Source: Actinokineospora inagensis DSM 44258 (GTDB lineage Bacteria > Actinomycetota > Actinomycetes > Mycobacteriales > Pseudonocardiaceae). Taken from it: a stretch of DNA of 64,000 bases. The notes beneath the pieces were generated by a model, which worked only from the letters and a program-made list of their open reading frames with translations, was not told the DNA's origin and ran no database searches. Positions within the stretch are counted from its first letter, which is position 1, and each line of letters opens with the position of its first letter. A program made the translations under genes and the position numbers. Positions 38,036-47,900 of the stretch are shown in pieces. The stretch spans positions 62,001-126,000 of the forward strand of contig NZ_AXWW01000014.1 in the NCBI RefSeq assembly GCF_000482865.1, written 5' to 3'.

Positions 38036-38506
38036 ATGGGGTATGACACGGTGAGCGGACTGGCCAAGGTCGCCGAGCTGGCGGCGACGGAGCACTGGCT
38101 GGCCGTTTTGACAACCATCCGCGCCGATGGGGACCCGGCTCCGGCCGTGGTCAACGTGGGCATCATCGATCACCCGAGCACCGGCGAACGTGTTCTCGCG
38201 TTGGTGTCCCGGGGTGGGACGGCGAAGCTGCGCAACCTGCGCCGCGCGCCGAGGGCGAACCTGGTGTTCCGGGCGGGCTGGGACTGGATCGCGGTCTCCG
38301 GCCCGACCGAGATCTTCGGGCCGGACGACCCGCATCCCGACATCGCGGGCGACCAACTGCCCGGTCTGCTGCGCACCATCTTCACCGCGGCCGGTGGCAA
38401 GCACGACGACTTCGACGCGTACGACCGCGAGATGGTCGCCACTCGCCGCGCGGCCGTTTTCGTCCGACCGGCCCGGTTCATCGCGAACGCGCCGCAGGCC
38501 GACTGA
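38036..38506 (+). CDS. PPOX-class split-barrel oxidoreductase
   Basis: A 156-residue protein of the pyridoxamine-phosphate-oxidase-like superfamily, in the subgroup often annotated as F420-dependent. Visible elements are HWLAVLTTIRADGDPAPAVV near residue 20, the strand-loop SRGGTAKLRNLRRAPRANLV that usually contacts cofactor phosphate, and the IAVSGPTEI strand. Such enzymes bind FMN, F420 or heme and reduce diverse small molecules. The cofactor cannot be decided here. It has its own promoter region, shared divergently with the MFS gene, and ends 6 nt before the convergent sigma-factor gene. Confidence 0.83.
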   Translation: MGYDTVSGLAKVAELAATEHWLAVLTTIRADGDPAPAVVNVGIIDHPSTGERVLALVSRGGTAKLRNLRRAPRANLVFRAGWDWIAVSGPTEIFGPDDPHPDIAGDQLPGLLRTIFTAAGGKHDDFDAYDREMVATRRAAVFVRPARFIANAPQAD

Positions 38507-38512
38507 ACCCGG

Positions 38513-40369
38513 TCACCGGCGGCGCAGCACCCCCAGGGTGTACCCCACCCCTTCGGGGTCGACGTCCTTGGTGGCGCGCTTGAACAGGTACTCGGCCCGC
38601 TCGTAGGAGAGCCGTCCCCGGCCGGTGACCGGGCACAGGTCCCCCTCTCGCGGGGGCCGTCCCGGTCCTGGGCGCCGGTCGGCCAGGAACAGTGGACCGC
38701 GCGTGCGGCCGTCGAGTACCTGCGACAGCAGCCGTGCGGTCTCCCCCTGCCAGCGAATCCCGTCCGCGCGCCGCCGCGTGAGGTCCAACTGCTCCACGTC
38801 GAGGTCGAGCACCGCTCGCACCGCCGCCCGTGACTCGCGCAACAAAGTCCACAGTAGACGTTCTCGCGCCGGGACCTGCTTCTGCCACAGCATTGTCAGG
38901 TCGACAGCGACACGAGCCTGGACGCTTTCCGCACGGCGGTCGATACCAGCGGCAAGATCGTCGACCTCGGCCCAGGCGGCGAACGACCGCACCGCCGCCC
39001 GGTGCCGGTTCCACGTTCGAGCCGACGCAGTGTCCCATGTGCTCGTGAACATCGCCGATACCCCTTGCGGCGTAAGGGATTCCACCGGCGTCCGATCACC
39101 GAAGGTCTTCCGGAGCCGGTTCAGGGTCTGGGTATAGGAATGCGCCGTGGCGCGGTCGAACCGGTCGAGGAATTCGGTGGCGGCCTCGGCCAGCGGACGA
39201 CCGTGGACCGTCGTGACCTCGTCCGCGCGACGGTGCAGGAACGCCCGTTCGGCGGCGTTCTCGGTGAGCGCGGCCGCGCGCTCGAACTCGACCCTGGCCT
39301 CCGCGCCGCGCCCGAGGCGGACCAGCAGGTCACCCCGGATGCTGGGGAGCAGGTGGTAGTCACGCAGGTCGTCCACCAGCGCGTCCACCATGGCGAGCCC
39401 GGCCTCGGGTCCGTCCGCCATGCCCACGGCGACGGCGCGGTTCAGCCGGACGACGGGAGTTGGCAGCAGGTGTTCCAGGGCCGCGTACAGCGACGCGATC
39501 TGCCGCCAGTCGGTGTCCTCGGCCGACCGCGCCTGGGCGTGACAGGCGGCGATGGCCGCCTGCAGCACGTACGGCCCCGGCGGCCCACCCCTCGCCCTCA
39601 GCAGAGACGCGAAGCCGCGCCGGATGAGCAGCAGGTCCCACCGGCCCCGGTTCTGCTCGTGCAGCCGAATCGGTTCGCCGTTGGGGCCGGTCCGCGCCGC
39701 CGAGCGGGACGCCTGCAACTCCATGAGCGCGACCAGCCCGTGCACCTCCGGGTTGTCCGGGGTCAACTCGGCCAGCATCCGCCCCAACCGCAGGGCCTCC
39801 AGGCACAACCCGGGGCGGAGCAGGTCGTCACCGGAGGTCGCCGAGTAGCCCTCGTTGAAGACCAGGTAGATGACCTCCAGCACCGACGCCAGGTCGCCGC
39901 GGGCCCGCGGTGGGCGCTCGGCCAACGCCCGCTTGGCCTCGGTGACCCGGTTCGCGATGGTCCTGGTGTCGACCAGGAAGGCGCGGGCGATCTCGTCGGT
40001 CGTCAGCCCGCAGACCAGCTTGAGCGTCAACGCCACCCGGTGCGGGGTCGGCAACACGGGGTGGCAGGCGAGGAAGACCAGCTCCAGGACGTCGTCCGCG
40101 GGCTGGTCTTCCCGCACCTGCCGGTACTCACGTTCGCGTGTGGACCGCCGGATGTGGTCCACCGCGCGCCGCTTGGCCACCGTCGTCAGCCACGCGGCCG
40201 GGTTGTCCGGGACGCCGTCGCGTGGCCACTGCTTCAGCGCCGCCACCATGGCGTCCTGGGCCAACTCCTCGGCCGCCCCCACGTCGCCGACCAGCTTGGT
40301 CAGCGCGCCCACCACCCGCGCCGCCTCCAGCTTCCAGACGGCGTCGAGCGTGCGGTGGACGTCGGACAC
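38513..40369 (-). CDS. SigJ-type sigma factor fused to a truncated tyrosine recombinase-like domain
   Basis: A 618-residue protein, about 210 longer than its sigma relatives. Residues 1-95 form sigma region 2 (ELAQDAMVAALKQWPRDGVP), about 105-160 form region 4 (LTLKLVCGLTTDEIARAFLV), and a DUF6596/TPR-like part runs to about 405. From about 410 on it looks like a tyrosine recombinase: a core-binding helix bundle (SYTQTLNRLRKTFGDRTPVE) and the start of a catalytic domain (LLRESRAAVRAVLDLDVEQL). The chain stops at GYTLGVLRRR, about where the HxLR box would be, so the box II Arg and the nucleophilic Tyr are lacking. The sigma half should direct transcription; the recombinase half can be at most a DNA-binding relic. 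It follows the YCII gene after 3 nt. Confidence 0.78.
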   Translation of the reverse strand: MSDVHRTLDAVWKLEAARVVGALTKLVGDVGAAEELAQDAMVAALKQWPRDGVPDNPAAWLTTVAKRRAVDHIRRSTREREYRQVREDQPADDVLELVFLACHPVLPTPHRVALTLKLVCGLTTDEIARAFLVDTRTIANRVTEAKRALAERPPRARGDLASVLEVIYLVFNEGYSATSGDDLLRPGLCLEALRLGRMLAELTPDNPEVHGLVALMELQASRSAARTGPNGEPIRLHEQNRGRWDLLLIRRGFASLLRARGGPPGPYVLQAAIAACHAQARSAEDTDWRQIASLYAALEHLLPTPVVRLNRAVAVGMADGPEAGLAMVDALVDDLRDYHLLPSIRGDLLVRLGRGAEARVEFERAAALTENAAERAFLHRRADEVTTVHGRPLAEAATEFLDRFDRATAHSYTQTLNRLRKTFGDRTPVESLTPQGVSAMFTSTWDTASARTWNRHRAAVRSFAAWAEVDDLAAGIDRRAESVQARVAVDLTMLWQKQVPARERLLWTLLRESRAAVRAVLDLDVEQLDLTRRRADGIRWQGETARLLSQVLDGRTRGPLFLADRRPGPGRPPREGDLCPVTGRGRLSYERAEYLFKRATKDVDPEGVGYTLGVLRRR

Positions 40370-40372
40370 GGG

Positions 40373-40696
40373 TCAGAACACCTGCTGGATGACGCTGATC
40401 CCGTCGCCGACGATCCGCCGGAACCGCCGGGTCAGCTCCACCGCCTCCTCCGCCGAGTGCACCTCGACCAGGGCGAACCCGGCCACCGCCTCCTTGGCCT
40501 CCGCGAACGGGCCGTCGGTGACGGTGATCTCGTCCCCCACCGAGGTCACCCGGATCCCCTCCGGCGCCAGGCCCCCGGCCGCCAACAACACCCCCGCCGC
40601 CGTCAACTCCTCGACGAACCGCCCCATCTCCTGGAACAGCTTCTCGTCCGGCGCGGGGGTCGTCTCGATCGCTTTCGACATCAGCAGGTAACGCAT
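40373..40696 (-). CDS. YCII-related protein (sigma-factor partner)
   Basis: A 107-residue protein of the YCII/DGPF family. The motif VTDGPFAEAKEAVAGFALVE is the family hallmark and RYLLMS is the usual first strand. Proteins of this family are habitually encoded just upstream of SigJ-type (sigma-24-like) factors, as here, and may modulate them; their molecular role is not established. I prefer the second ATG (40696): the ggagga site is 7 nt before it but only 1 nt before the ATG at 40702. Confidence 0.87.
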   Translation of the reverse strand: MRYLLMSKAIETTPAPDEKLFQEMGRFVEELTAAGVLLAAGGLAPEGIRVTSVGDEITVTDGPFAEAKEAVAGFALVEVHSAEEAVELTRRFRRIVGDGISVIQQVF

Positions 40697-40783
40697 GTCC
40701 ATCTCCTCCAGGTCCAGGCTCTCTGCCTACACCCCCACGTCGCCGTCGTCGATGTGACAGGGAACGCTGGCAGGCTTCGCAGG

Positions 40784-43700
40784 CTAGAGCTGGTCGCTTT
40801 CCCGGCGGGGTCGGGGTGCGCTCGGCATCGCGTTGCGGCGCAGGACGGCCTCCAACTGGTCGCGCCGCAGCGGTTTGGTCAGGAAGTCGTCCATGCCGAC
40901 GTCTCGACACCGCTTCTCGTCGGAGGCCAGCGCCGATGCCGTCAGGGCGATGACCGGGATCTGGTTGCGCGGCGCGGGGAGCTGGCGGATGCGGGTGGTG
41001 GCCTGGTAGCCGTCCAGGACCGGCATCTGGCAGTCCATCAGCACCACGTCGTAGTCGCGGGAGCGGAGCATCGACACGGCCTGTTCGCCGTTTTCGGCGA
41101 TGTCCGCGCTGTAGCCGAGGGTGCTGAGCATGTGCACGACGACCTGCTGGTTGATGTCGTTGTCCTCGGCGACCAGGACGCGGCCAGCGGTGGGGCGGTC
41201 GTCGGGTTCCGGGGTGGGGGCGGTGCGTTCCTGCACGGGGACGGCCGCGGTCTCGTCCTCGACCAGCAGCCGGGCGAGGCCGTCGCGGAGGGCGGCGGCG
41301 CGGATGGGTTTGGACAGGTAGACCTCGATGCCGAGGCGGCGGACGCGGCGGGCCTCCTCGGCGTCGTTGGTGGACGACAGGATGCCCAGGTTGGGGGCGC
41401 CGGTGGACGGGTCGGCCTGGATGCGGGCGACCAGTTGGGCCCCGTCCAGGTCGGGCATGCGCATGTCGAGCAGGGCGACGTCGAACGGCTCGCCCGCCTC
41501 GGCGGCGGCGCGCAGCACGGCGATGGCCTCGGTGCCGGACGCGGCGGTGGCGCAGCGGGCGCCCCAGGTCTCCAGGAACTGCGACACGACCTGCAGGTTG
41601 GTGGCGTTGTCGTCGACCACCAGCACCGACGCGCCCTCGATCGCGCCGGACGGGCGGCTCGGCGGCAGCGGCGACTTGGCGGCGGGCAGCGGCAGGGTGA
41701 AGTAGAAGGCGCTGCCCTCGTCCGGGTTGCTGCGCAGGCCGATGCTGCCGTGCATCAGCTCCACCAGTTGCCTGCAGATCGCCAGGCCGAGGCCGGTGCC
41801 GCCGTACTGGCGGGTGGTGGACGCGTCGACCTGGGTGAACGCGTCGAACAGGTGGGCCTGCCGGTCGGCCGGGACGCCGATGCCGGTGTCGGTCACGGTG
41901 AAGGTCACCTGGTCGCCGTCGGCGCTGACCCAGAGCACGACCTCGCCGGACGGGGTGAACTTGATCGCGTTGGACACCAGGTTGATCAGCACCTGCCGGA
42001 TCCGGTGCGCGTCGCCGTGGAAGGCGGGCGGCACGGCCGGGTGGACGACGGCGGCGATCTCCAGGCCGGGTTTGCGCGCGGTCGGGGCGAGCAGGCTGAC
42101 CACGTCCTCGACCAGGGCGCGCGGGTCGAAGTCGACCGGGTCGATCTCCAGCTTGCCCGCCTCCATCTTGGAGAAGTCCAGGATGTCGCTGATGACCTCG
42201 AGCAGCGCGTCGGCCGAGCGGCGCAGGGTGGCCACGTAGTCGCGCTGGCGGGGGTCGAGGTCCGTGTCGAGCAGCAGGGTGGCCAGGCCGAGGACGCCGT
42301 TCATCGGGGTGCGGATCTCGTGGCTCATGTTCGCCACGAACGCGGACTTCATCTTCGACGCGGTCAGCGCCTGGTCGCGGGCGGCGGCCAGTTCCAGCTC
42401 CCACTCCTTGCGGTCGGTGATGTCCCGGACGAACGCGCTGAACACCAGCTCCGCGCCGCTGCCGGACCGCCACATAGTCATCTCGGCGGGGAAGGTGGAC
42501 CCGTCCTTGCGCAGCGCGAGGACCTCGCTGGTGCGGCCGAGCAGGTGCGGTTCACCGCCCGAGACGACCCGCCGGATGCCGTCGACGTGCGGTGTGCGGA
42601 GCTCCGCCGGGATGACCAGCTCGGCGAGCGGCACGTGCAGCGCCTCGATCGCGGTCCAGCCGAAGATCGCCTCGGCGCGGGCGTTCCAGGAGGACACCCG
42701 GCCGTCGGGTCGCATCGAGATGAACGCGTCGCCCGCGGCGTGCAGGATCTCCCGCACCTGCTCGCCCCGGGCGGCCAGCCTGGCCTCGGCCAGCCGCCTG
42801 CCGCGTTCGATCCGGGCGGCGAGCACCATGGCGGCCAGCAGCACCTGGACGATGAGCGTGGTGATCGCGACGATCCGACCGGTGAGCACCGCCGCGCCCG
42901 CGTACGCCTGCACCTTGTCGACCCGGGCGACCACGGCCCAGCCGAGGGCGGGCACGGCCCGGTAGGTGGTCTGGTAGTCGGTGCCGCTCTCGTTGGTGCT
43001 GACGGTGCCGGAGTCGCCGTTGAGCGCGAGCCCGACACCGGTGATGTCCAGCCCGGACTCCAGCCGCGGCATCGCGGTGTTGCGGGACACGATCGTGCCC
43101 TGCGCGTCGGCCACGACGAGGGCGACGTCCTGGGCGCCCGCCACCCGGTCGACCATGTCGGTGAGCGGCCCGACCGGGGCGCTGACCGCGAGCACGCCGA
43201 GCAGCGTGCCGTCCGGGGTGGTCACCGGGGCGGCGACCGACACGACCTCCGGGTTGCCGGGCAGCGCGGCCTCGAAAGCGTTCGACACGTACGGGCCGCC
43301 CTTGCGCAGGGCGCCCTGGAAGTAGTCGCGGTCGGCGAAGTCGCGGCCGTGCACCACGGTGCCCGCCGGGGCGATGGTGACCAGGTGGCCGCGCACGTCG
43401 AGGATCCAGGCGGCGAGGAACGGTTGCCGCTGTTCTTGCAGCGAACGCACCACGTCGAGCACGGCCGGGTCGGACGCGGTCAGCGCGGACGTCCGCAACG
43501 ACGGCCGCTGGGCGTAGGCGTTGACCAGGGACCCGATGCCGTTGAGCCGGTCGGCCAGTTCGGTGGCGACGGCGTCGGCGCTGTGCGTGAGCCGCCGGTC
43601 CACCTCGTCGGACGCCATCCGGGACGCGACGCTGATCGACAGGTACGCGAGCAGCACGACCGGGAGCAGCGCGAGCAGCACGAACAACGCGCACAACCGG

Positions 43701-44593
43701 GCCATCCGCCTGCGCAGCTCCGCCAACTGCCGCGGGTCGACCCTGGTCTCCCGGTGCGTCACCACGAGCCGGAGCAGCAGCAGCGCGGTGACGACGAGCG
43801 ACCCCGCCGCGATCACCACGATGTCCCGCCCGGTGGCGTGCGCGGCGCGGAGCAGCAGGAGCACCGGCAACATCAACACGCACACGGTGAGGACGACCTG
43901 CGCCGCCCACTTCGGTCGCCTCAGCAATGCCCGCCGCTGCGCGGACAGCCGCCCGGCGACCAGCAGCCCACCGGCCATCACCGCGAACACCGGCGTGTCC
44001 CCCGACGTGCGCAGGGCGGCCGCGTACCCCAACCAGGCCGCCGCCCACGCCAACAACCACGCCGCCCCGCGCCACCCGGTGTGCACGAACCCGGCCGCCA
44101 TCCCGGCGAACGCGGGCACCCACACCCAGAGCGACACCACGGTCCCGTGGCCGGGCAACGCCCACATCAACACCCCGACCGCCACCGCCACGACACACGC
44201 GTCGAGCACCGGCACGATCTTCAACCGCCGCGCCGTCAAGGTCACCACGGCCGCGAGCGCCAGCACACCCCCCATCACCAGCAGCCGGACGTCCACCGCC
44301 CAGCCCAGCACCCCCGCCACCTGCGCGGCCACCAACAACAACCACGACACCGGCAGCCGCCGAACCAGCAGCACGGCCGCGTCCACCGCCGCCACCCCCA
44401 CCACGAGCGGCACCTGCCCAACCGACGGCAACAGGCACAGCACGGCCGCGAGCGCATGCAGCAGGACCCAGGCCCACTGCACCCCGCGCACCCGCTTGAT
44501 CGGTGAGGAGGCAGTCACCACCCGAGAGTGCGCCCCCGGCCCGCCCCACCGATCCTCGACCAGCGGGGGCACTACCTGACCGAGTGAAACCAT
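40784..44593 (-). CDS. Hybrid sensor histidine kinase with two receivers
   Basis: A 1269-residue multidomain kinase. Residues 40-300 hold about ten hydrophobic segments, a further helix (about 310-330) leads to a dCache-like extracellular sensor (about 340-590), and another helix follows. Next are a PAS domain (about 640-755, GRVSSWNARAEAIFGW), HisKA with His in NMSHEIRTPMNGVL, HATPase with NLVSNAIKF and GGTGLGLAICRQL, and two receiver domains: the first has LLDMRMPDLDG and the second VLMDCQMPVLDGYQA. A GGAG site stands 5 nt before the ATG. No output gene is adjacent, and no terminal Hpt domain is visible, so it must pass phosphate to an unlinked Hpt or regulator. Such architecture is more common in proteobacteria than in actinomycetes. 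Confidence 0.9.
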   Translation of the reverse strand: MVSLGQVVPPLVEDRWGGPGAHSRVVTASSPIKRVRGVQWAWVLLHALAAVLCLLPSVGQVPLVVGVAAVDAAVLLVRRLPVSWLLLVAAQVAGVLGWAVDVRLLVMGGVLALAAVVTLTARRLKIVPVLDACVVAVAVGVLMWALPGHGTVVSLWVWVPAFAGMAAGFVHTGWRGAAWLLAWAAAWLGYAAALRTSGDTPVFAVMAGGLLVAGRLSAQRRALLRRPKWAAQVVLTVCVLMLPVLLLLRAAHATGRDIVVIAAGSLVVTALLLLRLVVTHRETRVDPRQLAELRRRMARLCALFVLLALLPVVLLAYLSISVASRMASDEVDRRLTHSADAVATELADRLNGIGSLVNAYAQRPSLRTSALTASDPAVLDVVRSLQEQRQPFLAAWILDVRGHLVTIAPAGTVVHGRDFADRDYFQGALRKGGPYVSNAFEAALPGNPEVVSVAAPVTTPDGTLLGVLAVSAPVGPLTDMVDRVAGAQDVALVVADAQGTIVSRNTAMPRLESGLDITGVGLALNGDSGTVSTNESGTDYQTTYRAVPALGWAVVARVDKVQAYAGAAVLTGRIVAITTLIVQVLLAAMVLAARIERGRRLAEARLAARGEQVREILHAAGDAFISMRPDGRVSSWNARAEAIFGWTAIEALHVPLAELVIPAELRTPHVDGIRRVVSGGEPHLLGRTSEVLALRKDGSTFPAEMTMWRSGSGAELVFSAFVRDITDRKEWELELAAARDQALTASKMKSAFVANMSHEIRTPMNGVLGLATLLLDTDLDPRQRDYVATLRRSADALLEVISDILDFSKMEAGKLEIDPVDFDPRALVEDVVSLLAPTARKPGLEIAAVVHPAVPPAFHGDAHRIRQVLINLVSNAIKFTPSGEVVLWVSADGDQVTFTVTDTGIGVPADRQAHLFDAFTQVDASTTRQYGGTGLGLAICRQLVELMHGSIGLRSNPDEGSAFYFTLPLPAAKSPLPPSRPSGAIEGASVLVVDDNATNLQVVSQFLETWGARCATAASGTEAIAVLRAAAEAGEPFDVALLDMRMPDLDGAQLVARIQADPSTGAPNLGILSSTNDAEEARRVRRLGIEVYLSKPIRAAALRDGLARLLVEDETAAVPVQERTAPTPEPDDRPTAGRVLVAEDNDINQQVVVHMLSTLGYSADIAENGEQAVSMLRSRDYDVVLMDCQMPVLDGYQATTRIRQLPAPRNQIPVIALTASALASDEKRCRDVGMDDFLTKPLRRDQLEAVLRRNAMPSAPRPRRESDQL

Positions 44594-44919
44594 TCACTCC
44601 ACGGTGCCGGAAGCGCGTGTCACCCAGGTGACCGTGTCACCGCCACAGCCGCCACCCCCACTCCACCACGCCCCACCGCCCCCGAACGCGAGATGACCGG
44701 GACTCCACCCGACCAGGTGACCGCTCCCCCGACCGTCGGTCCGGTCTCCCGGGCTCGCGCCCCTGCCACGATCAACGGCCACGGTGACGACATGTCGATC
44801 ACCGGGCCGTTCGCAGCAGCCCCCGATTCCAGCCTAGTGCGGAGGATTGAGGCGGAGGCAGGGTGAAAGTGCCGGTTGGGGAGCGGTGGGATGGGTGTGG
44901 ACAACTCGACGAAAGGTGG
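44594..44919. other. Intergenic stretch between two minus-strand units
   Basis: No gene. It should contain the promoter of the hybrid kinase and any terminator of the nitroimidazole-type operon. A DnaA-box-like TGTGGACAA lies at 44896-44904, within a sequence (tgtggacaactcgacg) that also occurs at 99-114. Confidence 0.45.
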
Positions 44920-47900
44920 TCAGTCCTTGACGCGGATCAGGCCCCACCAGCCCTCGCTGACGCCCCAGTGCAGGTTCGGGGTCCGGTACACGTAGTCGCC
45001 GGGGTGGCGGACCGTGAAGCGGACGGTGCGGGCCGTGCCGCTGGCGAGGGCGGCCAACGTGGAGACGAAGGGGCCTCGGCCGCGTTCGGAGGCGTCCCAC
45101 ACCTGGCCGTGGACGGTGAAGCCCTGGTTGCGGATTCGGGAGCCCGCGATCACCAGGTGGAGCACCACCTCGTCCCCCACCTCTGCCCGGATCACCGGGG
45201 TCGGCGGTTCGGGATCGGCCAGGGAAGGGTTGACCGGGTGCAGATGGGCTGACCGGTAGTTGTACGCCTTCTGGCCGAGGTCGTCCTTGGCTTCGGACAC
45301 CAAATCCCGCACCGGCTGGGTCAGGTCGCCGTCGTGGTAGAGGCGGAGACCGTCTTGGATTATCAGGACCTGTTCGACCGTTTTCGGTTTGTGCGGGCGG
45401 CGGATCAACGCGGAGGCACCGGTCCAGGATTCGTGGCGGTCGTGCGGGTCGAACGGGATGGCGTCGGTGTCCTCGACCACCAGGGCTCCGGCCAGGCCCC
45501 GGCGCATATGCGTGATGGGGTCGGCGTAGTCGCGGAGGGGGATGACGCCGGGGGTGTCGGCGTGCCAGAGGTATGTGTGGGAGCCGCCGGGTTTTACCGT
45601 GCTGTCGGGGTTGTTGCCGATGCGGGACCCGTCCGAGGTCAGGACGTCGTAGCGCAGGCCGATGGGGTGGAGCGACACCCGGCCGGACACGATGCGTGAG
45701 GCGGGGTCGTCGACGGCGAGCAGGACGGGGTCGAACTCGCTGGCGGGTGGCGGGCCGTCGAGTTCGTTGACCAACGTCACCGAGACCCATTCACCAGCCT
45801 TGGCGCGCAAAACCAAGGGGCCGTCGAAGGACATACCGTCCACTTCATACACAAGGCCGTACGGGTCGAATCGCTCCGGGCTGTATTCCAGGACTCGCGA
45901 CCGGACTCGAACGGTGTACCGACGGGTTCGGGCGTGCACGGGCAACGAAACTTCCGTACGCGGCAACGCGGGCAGGTCGGGCTGTTCCGAGTCGTGCAAG
46001 CGAATCAGGCCCCAGCAGCCGAGCCACACGTCGTCGCCCGCGGCGAAGGTCCAGAGGTGGTCGCCCGCGCCCGCGGCGGGTTCGACGTGCAAATCGGCGG
46101 CGTTGGAGATGCCGATGGTTTGCTGCGAGCGCCACGGGGTGTCGGTGCGGTCGCGCCATTCGCGCCAACGCAGGCCGTGCGCGACGAAGCTGTGTTGCTT
46201 GTCGAACGCCCCGTCGACCAGGCGGAGGCGGATGGGTTCGCCCGGGTAACCGCGCAGGACAGGGGTTCCCGGGTCGCCGTGGACGGCGGAGGAGAACCAG
46301 TCGGCCGGGTCGCCGCCGCGCAGGACCAGGGGTTCGTTGCGGTAGTTGACCGTCATGACGCCGTGTTCGTCCATGCTGCCCGGGACGGCGGGCGGGTTGA
46401 TCGCGCCGCTGCCGTGTTCCTCGTGTTCCTCGTGTTCCGGGCTGTGTTCGAACGCCGGGACGAAGTCGGCGACGGCCAGGACGAGTTCGCGGAAGGCGGT
46501 CCCGTCGGGCAGTCGGACGACGGCCTGGCTGCCCGACCGCAGTTCGACACCGTGATCGGCCGGGTCGACCCAGGTGGCACCCTCGGGTTCGGCGACCAGC
46601 ACGCCGTAGAGGCCGTGTCGTTGCCGGTAGTTGGGCAGCACGTGGTCGTGGAACAGGACGGTGCCGAAGTCCTGGTCGACATACCAGCGGTAGATCCAGG
46701 TGTGGTATTCGGCGGCGTGCTCGTCGTGCAGGTCGTCGGTGGTGGTGGCGGACAGGTAGTTCCAGCCGATGCAGGCGCCGTCGGACACCAGGGGGTCGTA
46801 CTTGACCAGGTGGGAGTGCAGGCCGCACTCGGGCTGGAAGGGCAGCACCGGGTCGAACTCGTTGCCCTTCTGCTCCCCGGTCGGCAGGCCGTTGGTCAGC
46901 GCCAGCTCCAGGACCTCACCCTGGCGACCCCGGATCACCAGCGGTTCGACCCGCCGCTCGCCCGCGTTGACCTGGCGGCGGAACTCGGCGAGCCCACCGG
47001 CCGCGCGAACGTCCTCTTGCGACGCGTAGAAGTGTCCGTTGTGGTCGTGCCACATCGGCTTGTCGTGGTCGTGCGGGTCGCCGGTCTGGACCAGCGTGCC
47101 GGTGGTGACGACCAGGTCGTACCGGCGGACCGGCGCGTCGTCCGGGCCGATCTTGGTGAACGCCTCACCGGGCCGGGCGTTCGGCACGAAAGCGGCCCGC
47201 TCCAACGGGGTCGGCTCGCGGCCCATCCCCGCGGGCATACCGGACGTGCGCGGCGGCCGGGGCGACTTCTGCGGGTACGCCGCGGCCTCGCGCATGAACG
47301 CGGGCCAGCCGGGGCGTTCGGCGCTGGGCAGCGGGGGTTGCTTGCCGGGCAACGGGATCAGCGGCTCGATCGTGCTGCCGTCCGGGTACCGGCCGGAACC
47401 GTCCTGCAGGACGTCGAACGCGCGCAGCAGGCCCCACATACCCATGTGGAAGTGCGGGTACAGGTGGCAGTGCCACACCGCGTCGCCGACCGCGTGCTGG
47501 CTGGACCCGGCGCCGCCGATCAGGTCGAGGGTGAGGCCCTGCTGCGGCCCGAGGCTCACCGAGTCGATGATCGGCGACCGGGGGTCGGCCGGGTCGGCGT
47601 GCCACTGGTGCAGGTGGGTGTGGAAGACGTGCGTGTCGCGCATTCCGCCGTGCACCAACCGGATCACCACGTCGTCACCGCGGTAGCCGAAGAACACCGG
47701 GGTGCACGGGTCGCCGAACATCCAGGAGCTGTGGTGCAGTTCCTCGCCGGTCTGGGCGTCGCGAACCGGGTCGAGCTTCTTCTGCCGCAGCATCTGCGCG
47801 TACAGGTACTGCCGCCAGCTCAGCGGTTCGATGCGGAGGTTGACCGGCAGCATCGCGTTGCTGACCGGTTCCAGGTCGCGGATGTCGTCCGGTCGCTCAC

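Noticed and set aside
39002-44506. A plus-strand open frame of more than 1800 codons opposite the sigma-factor, YCII and hybrid kinase genes
   Set aside because: It is the mirror of GC-biased codons on the minus strand; its translation is Arg/Gly/Val/Gln-rich without domains, while the minus-strand genes have clear kinase and sigma motifs.
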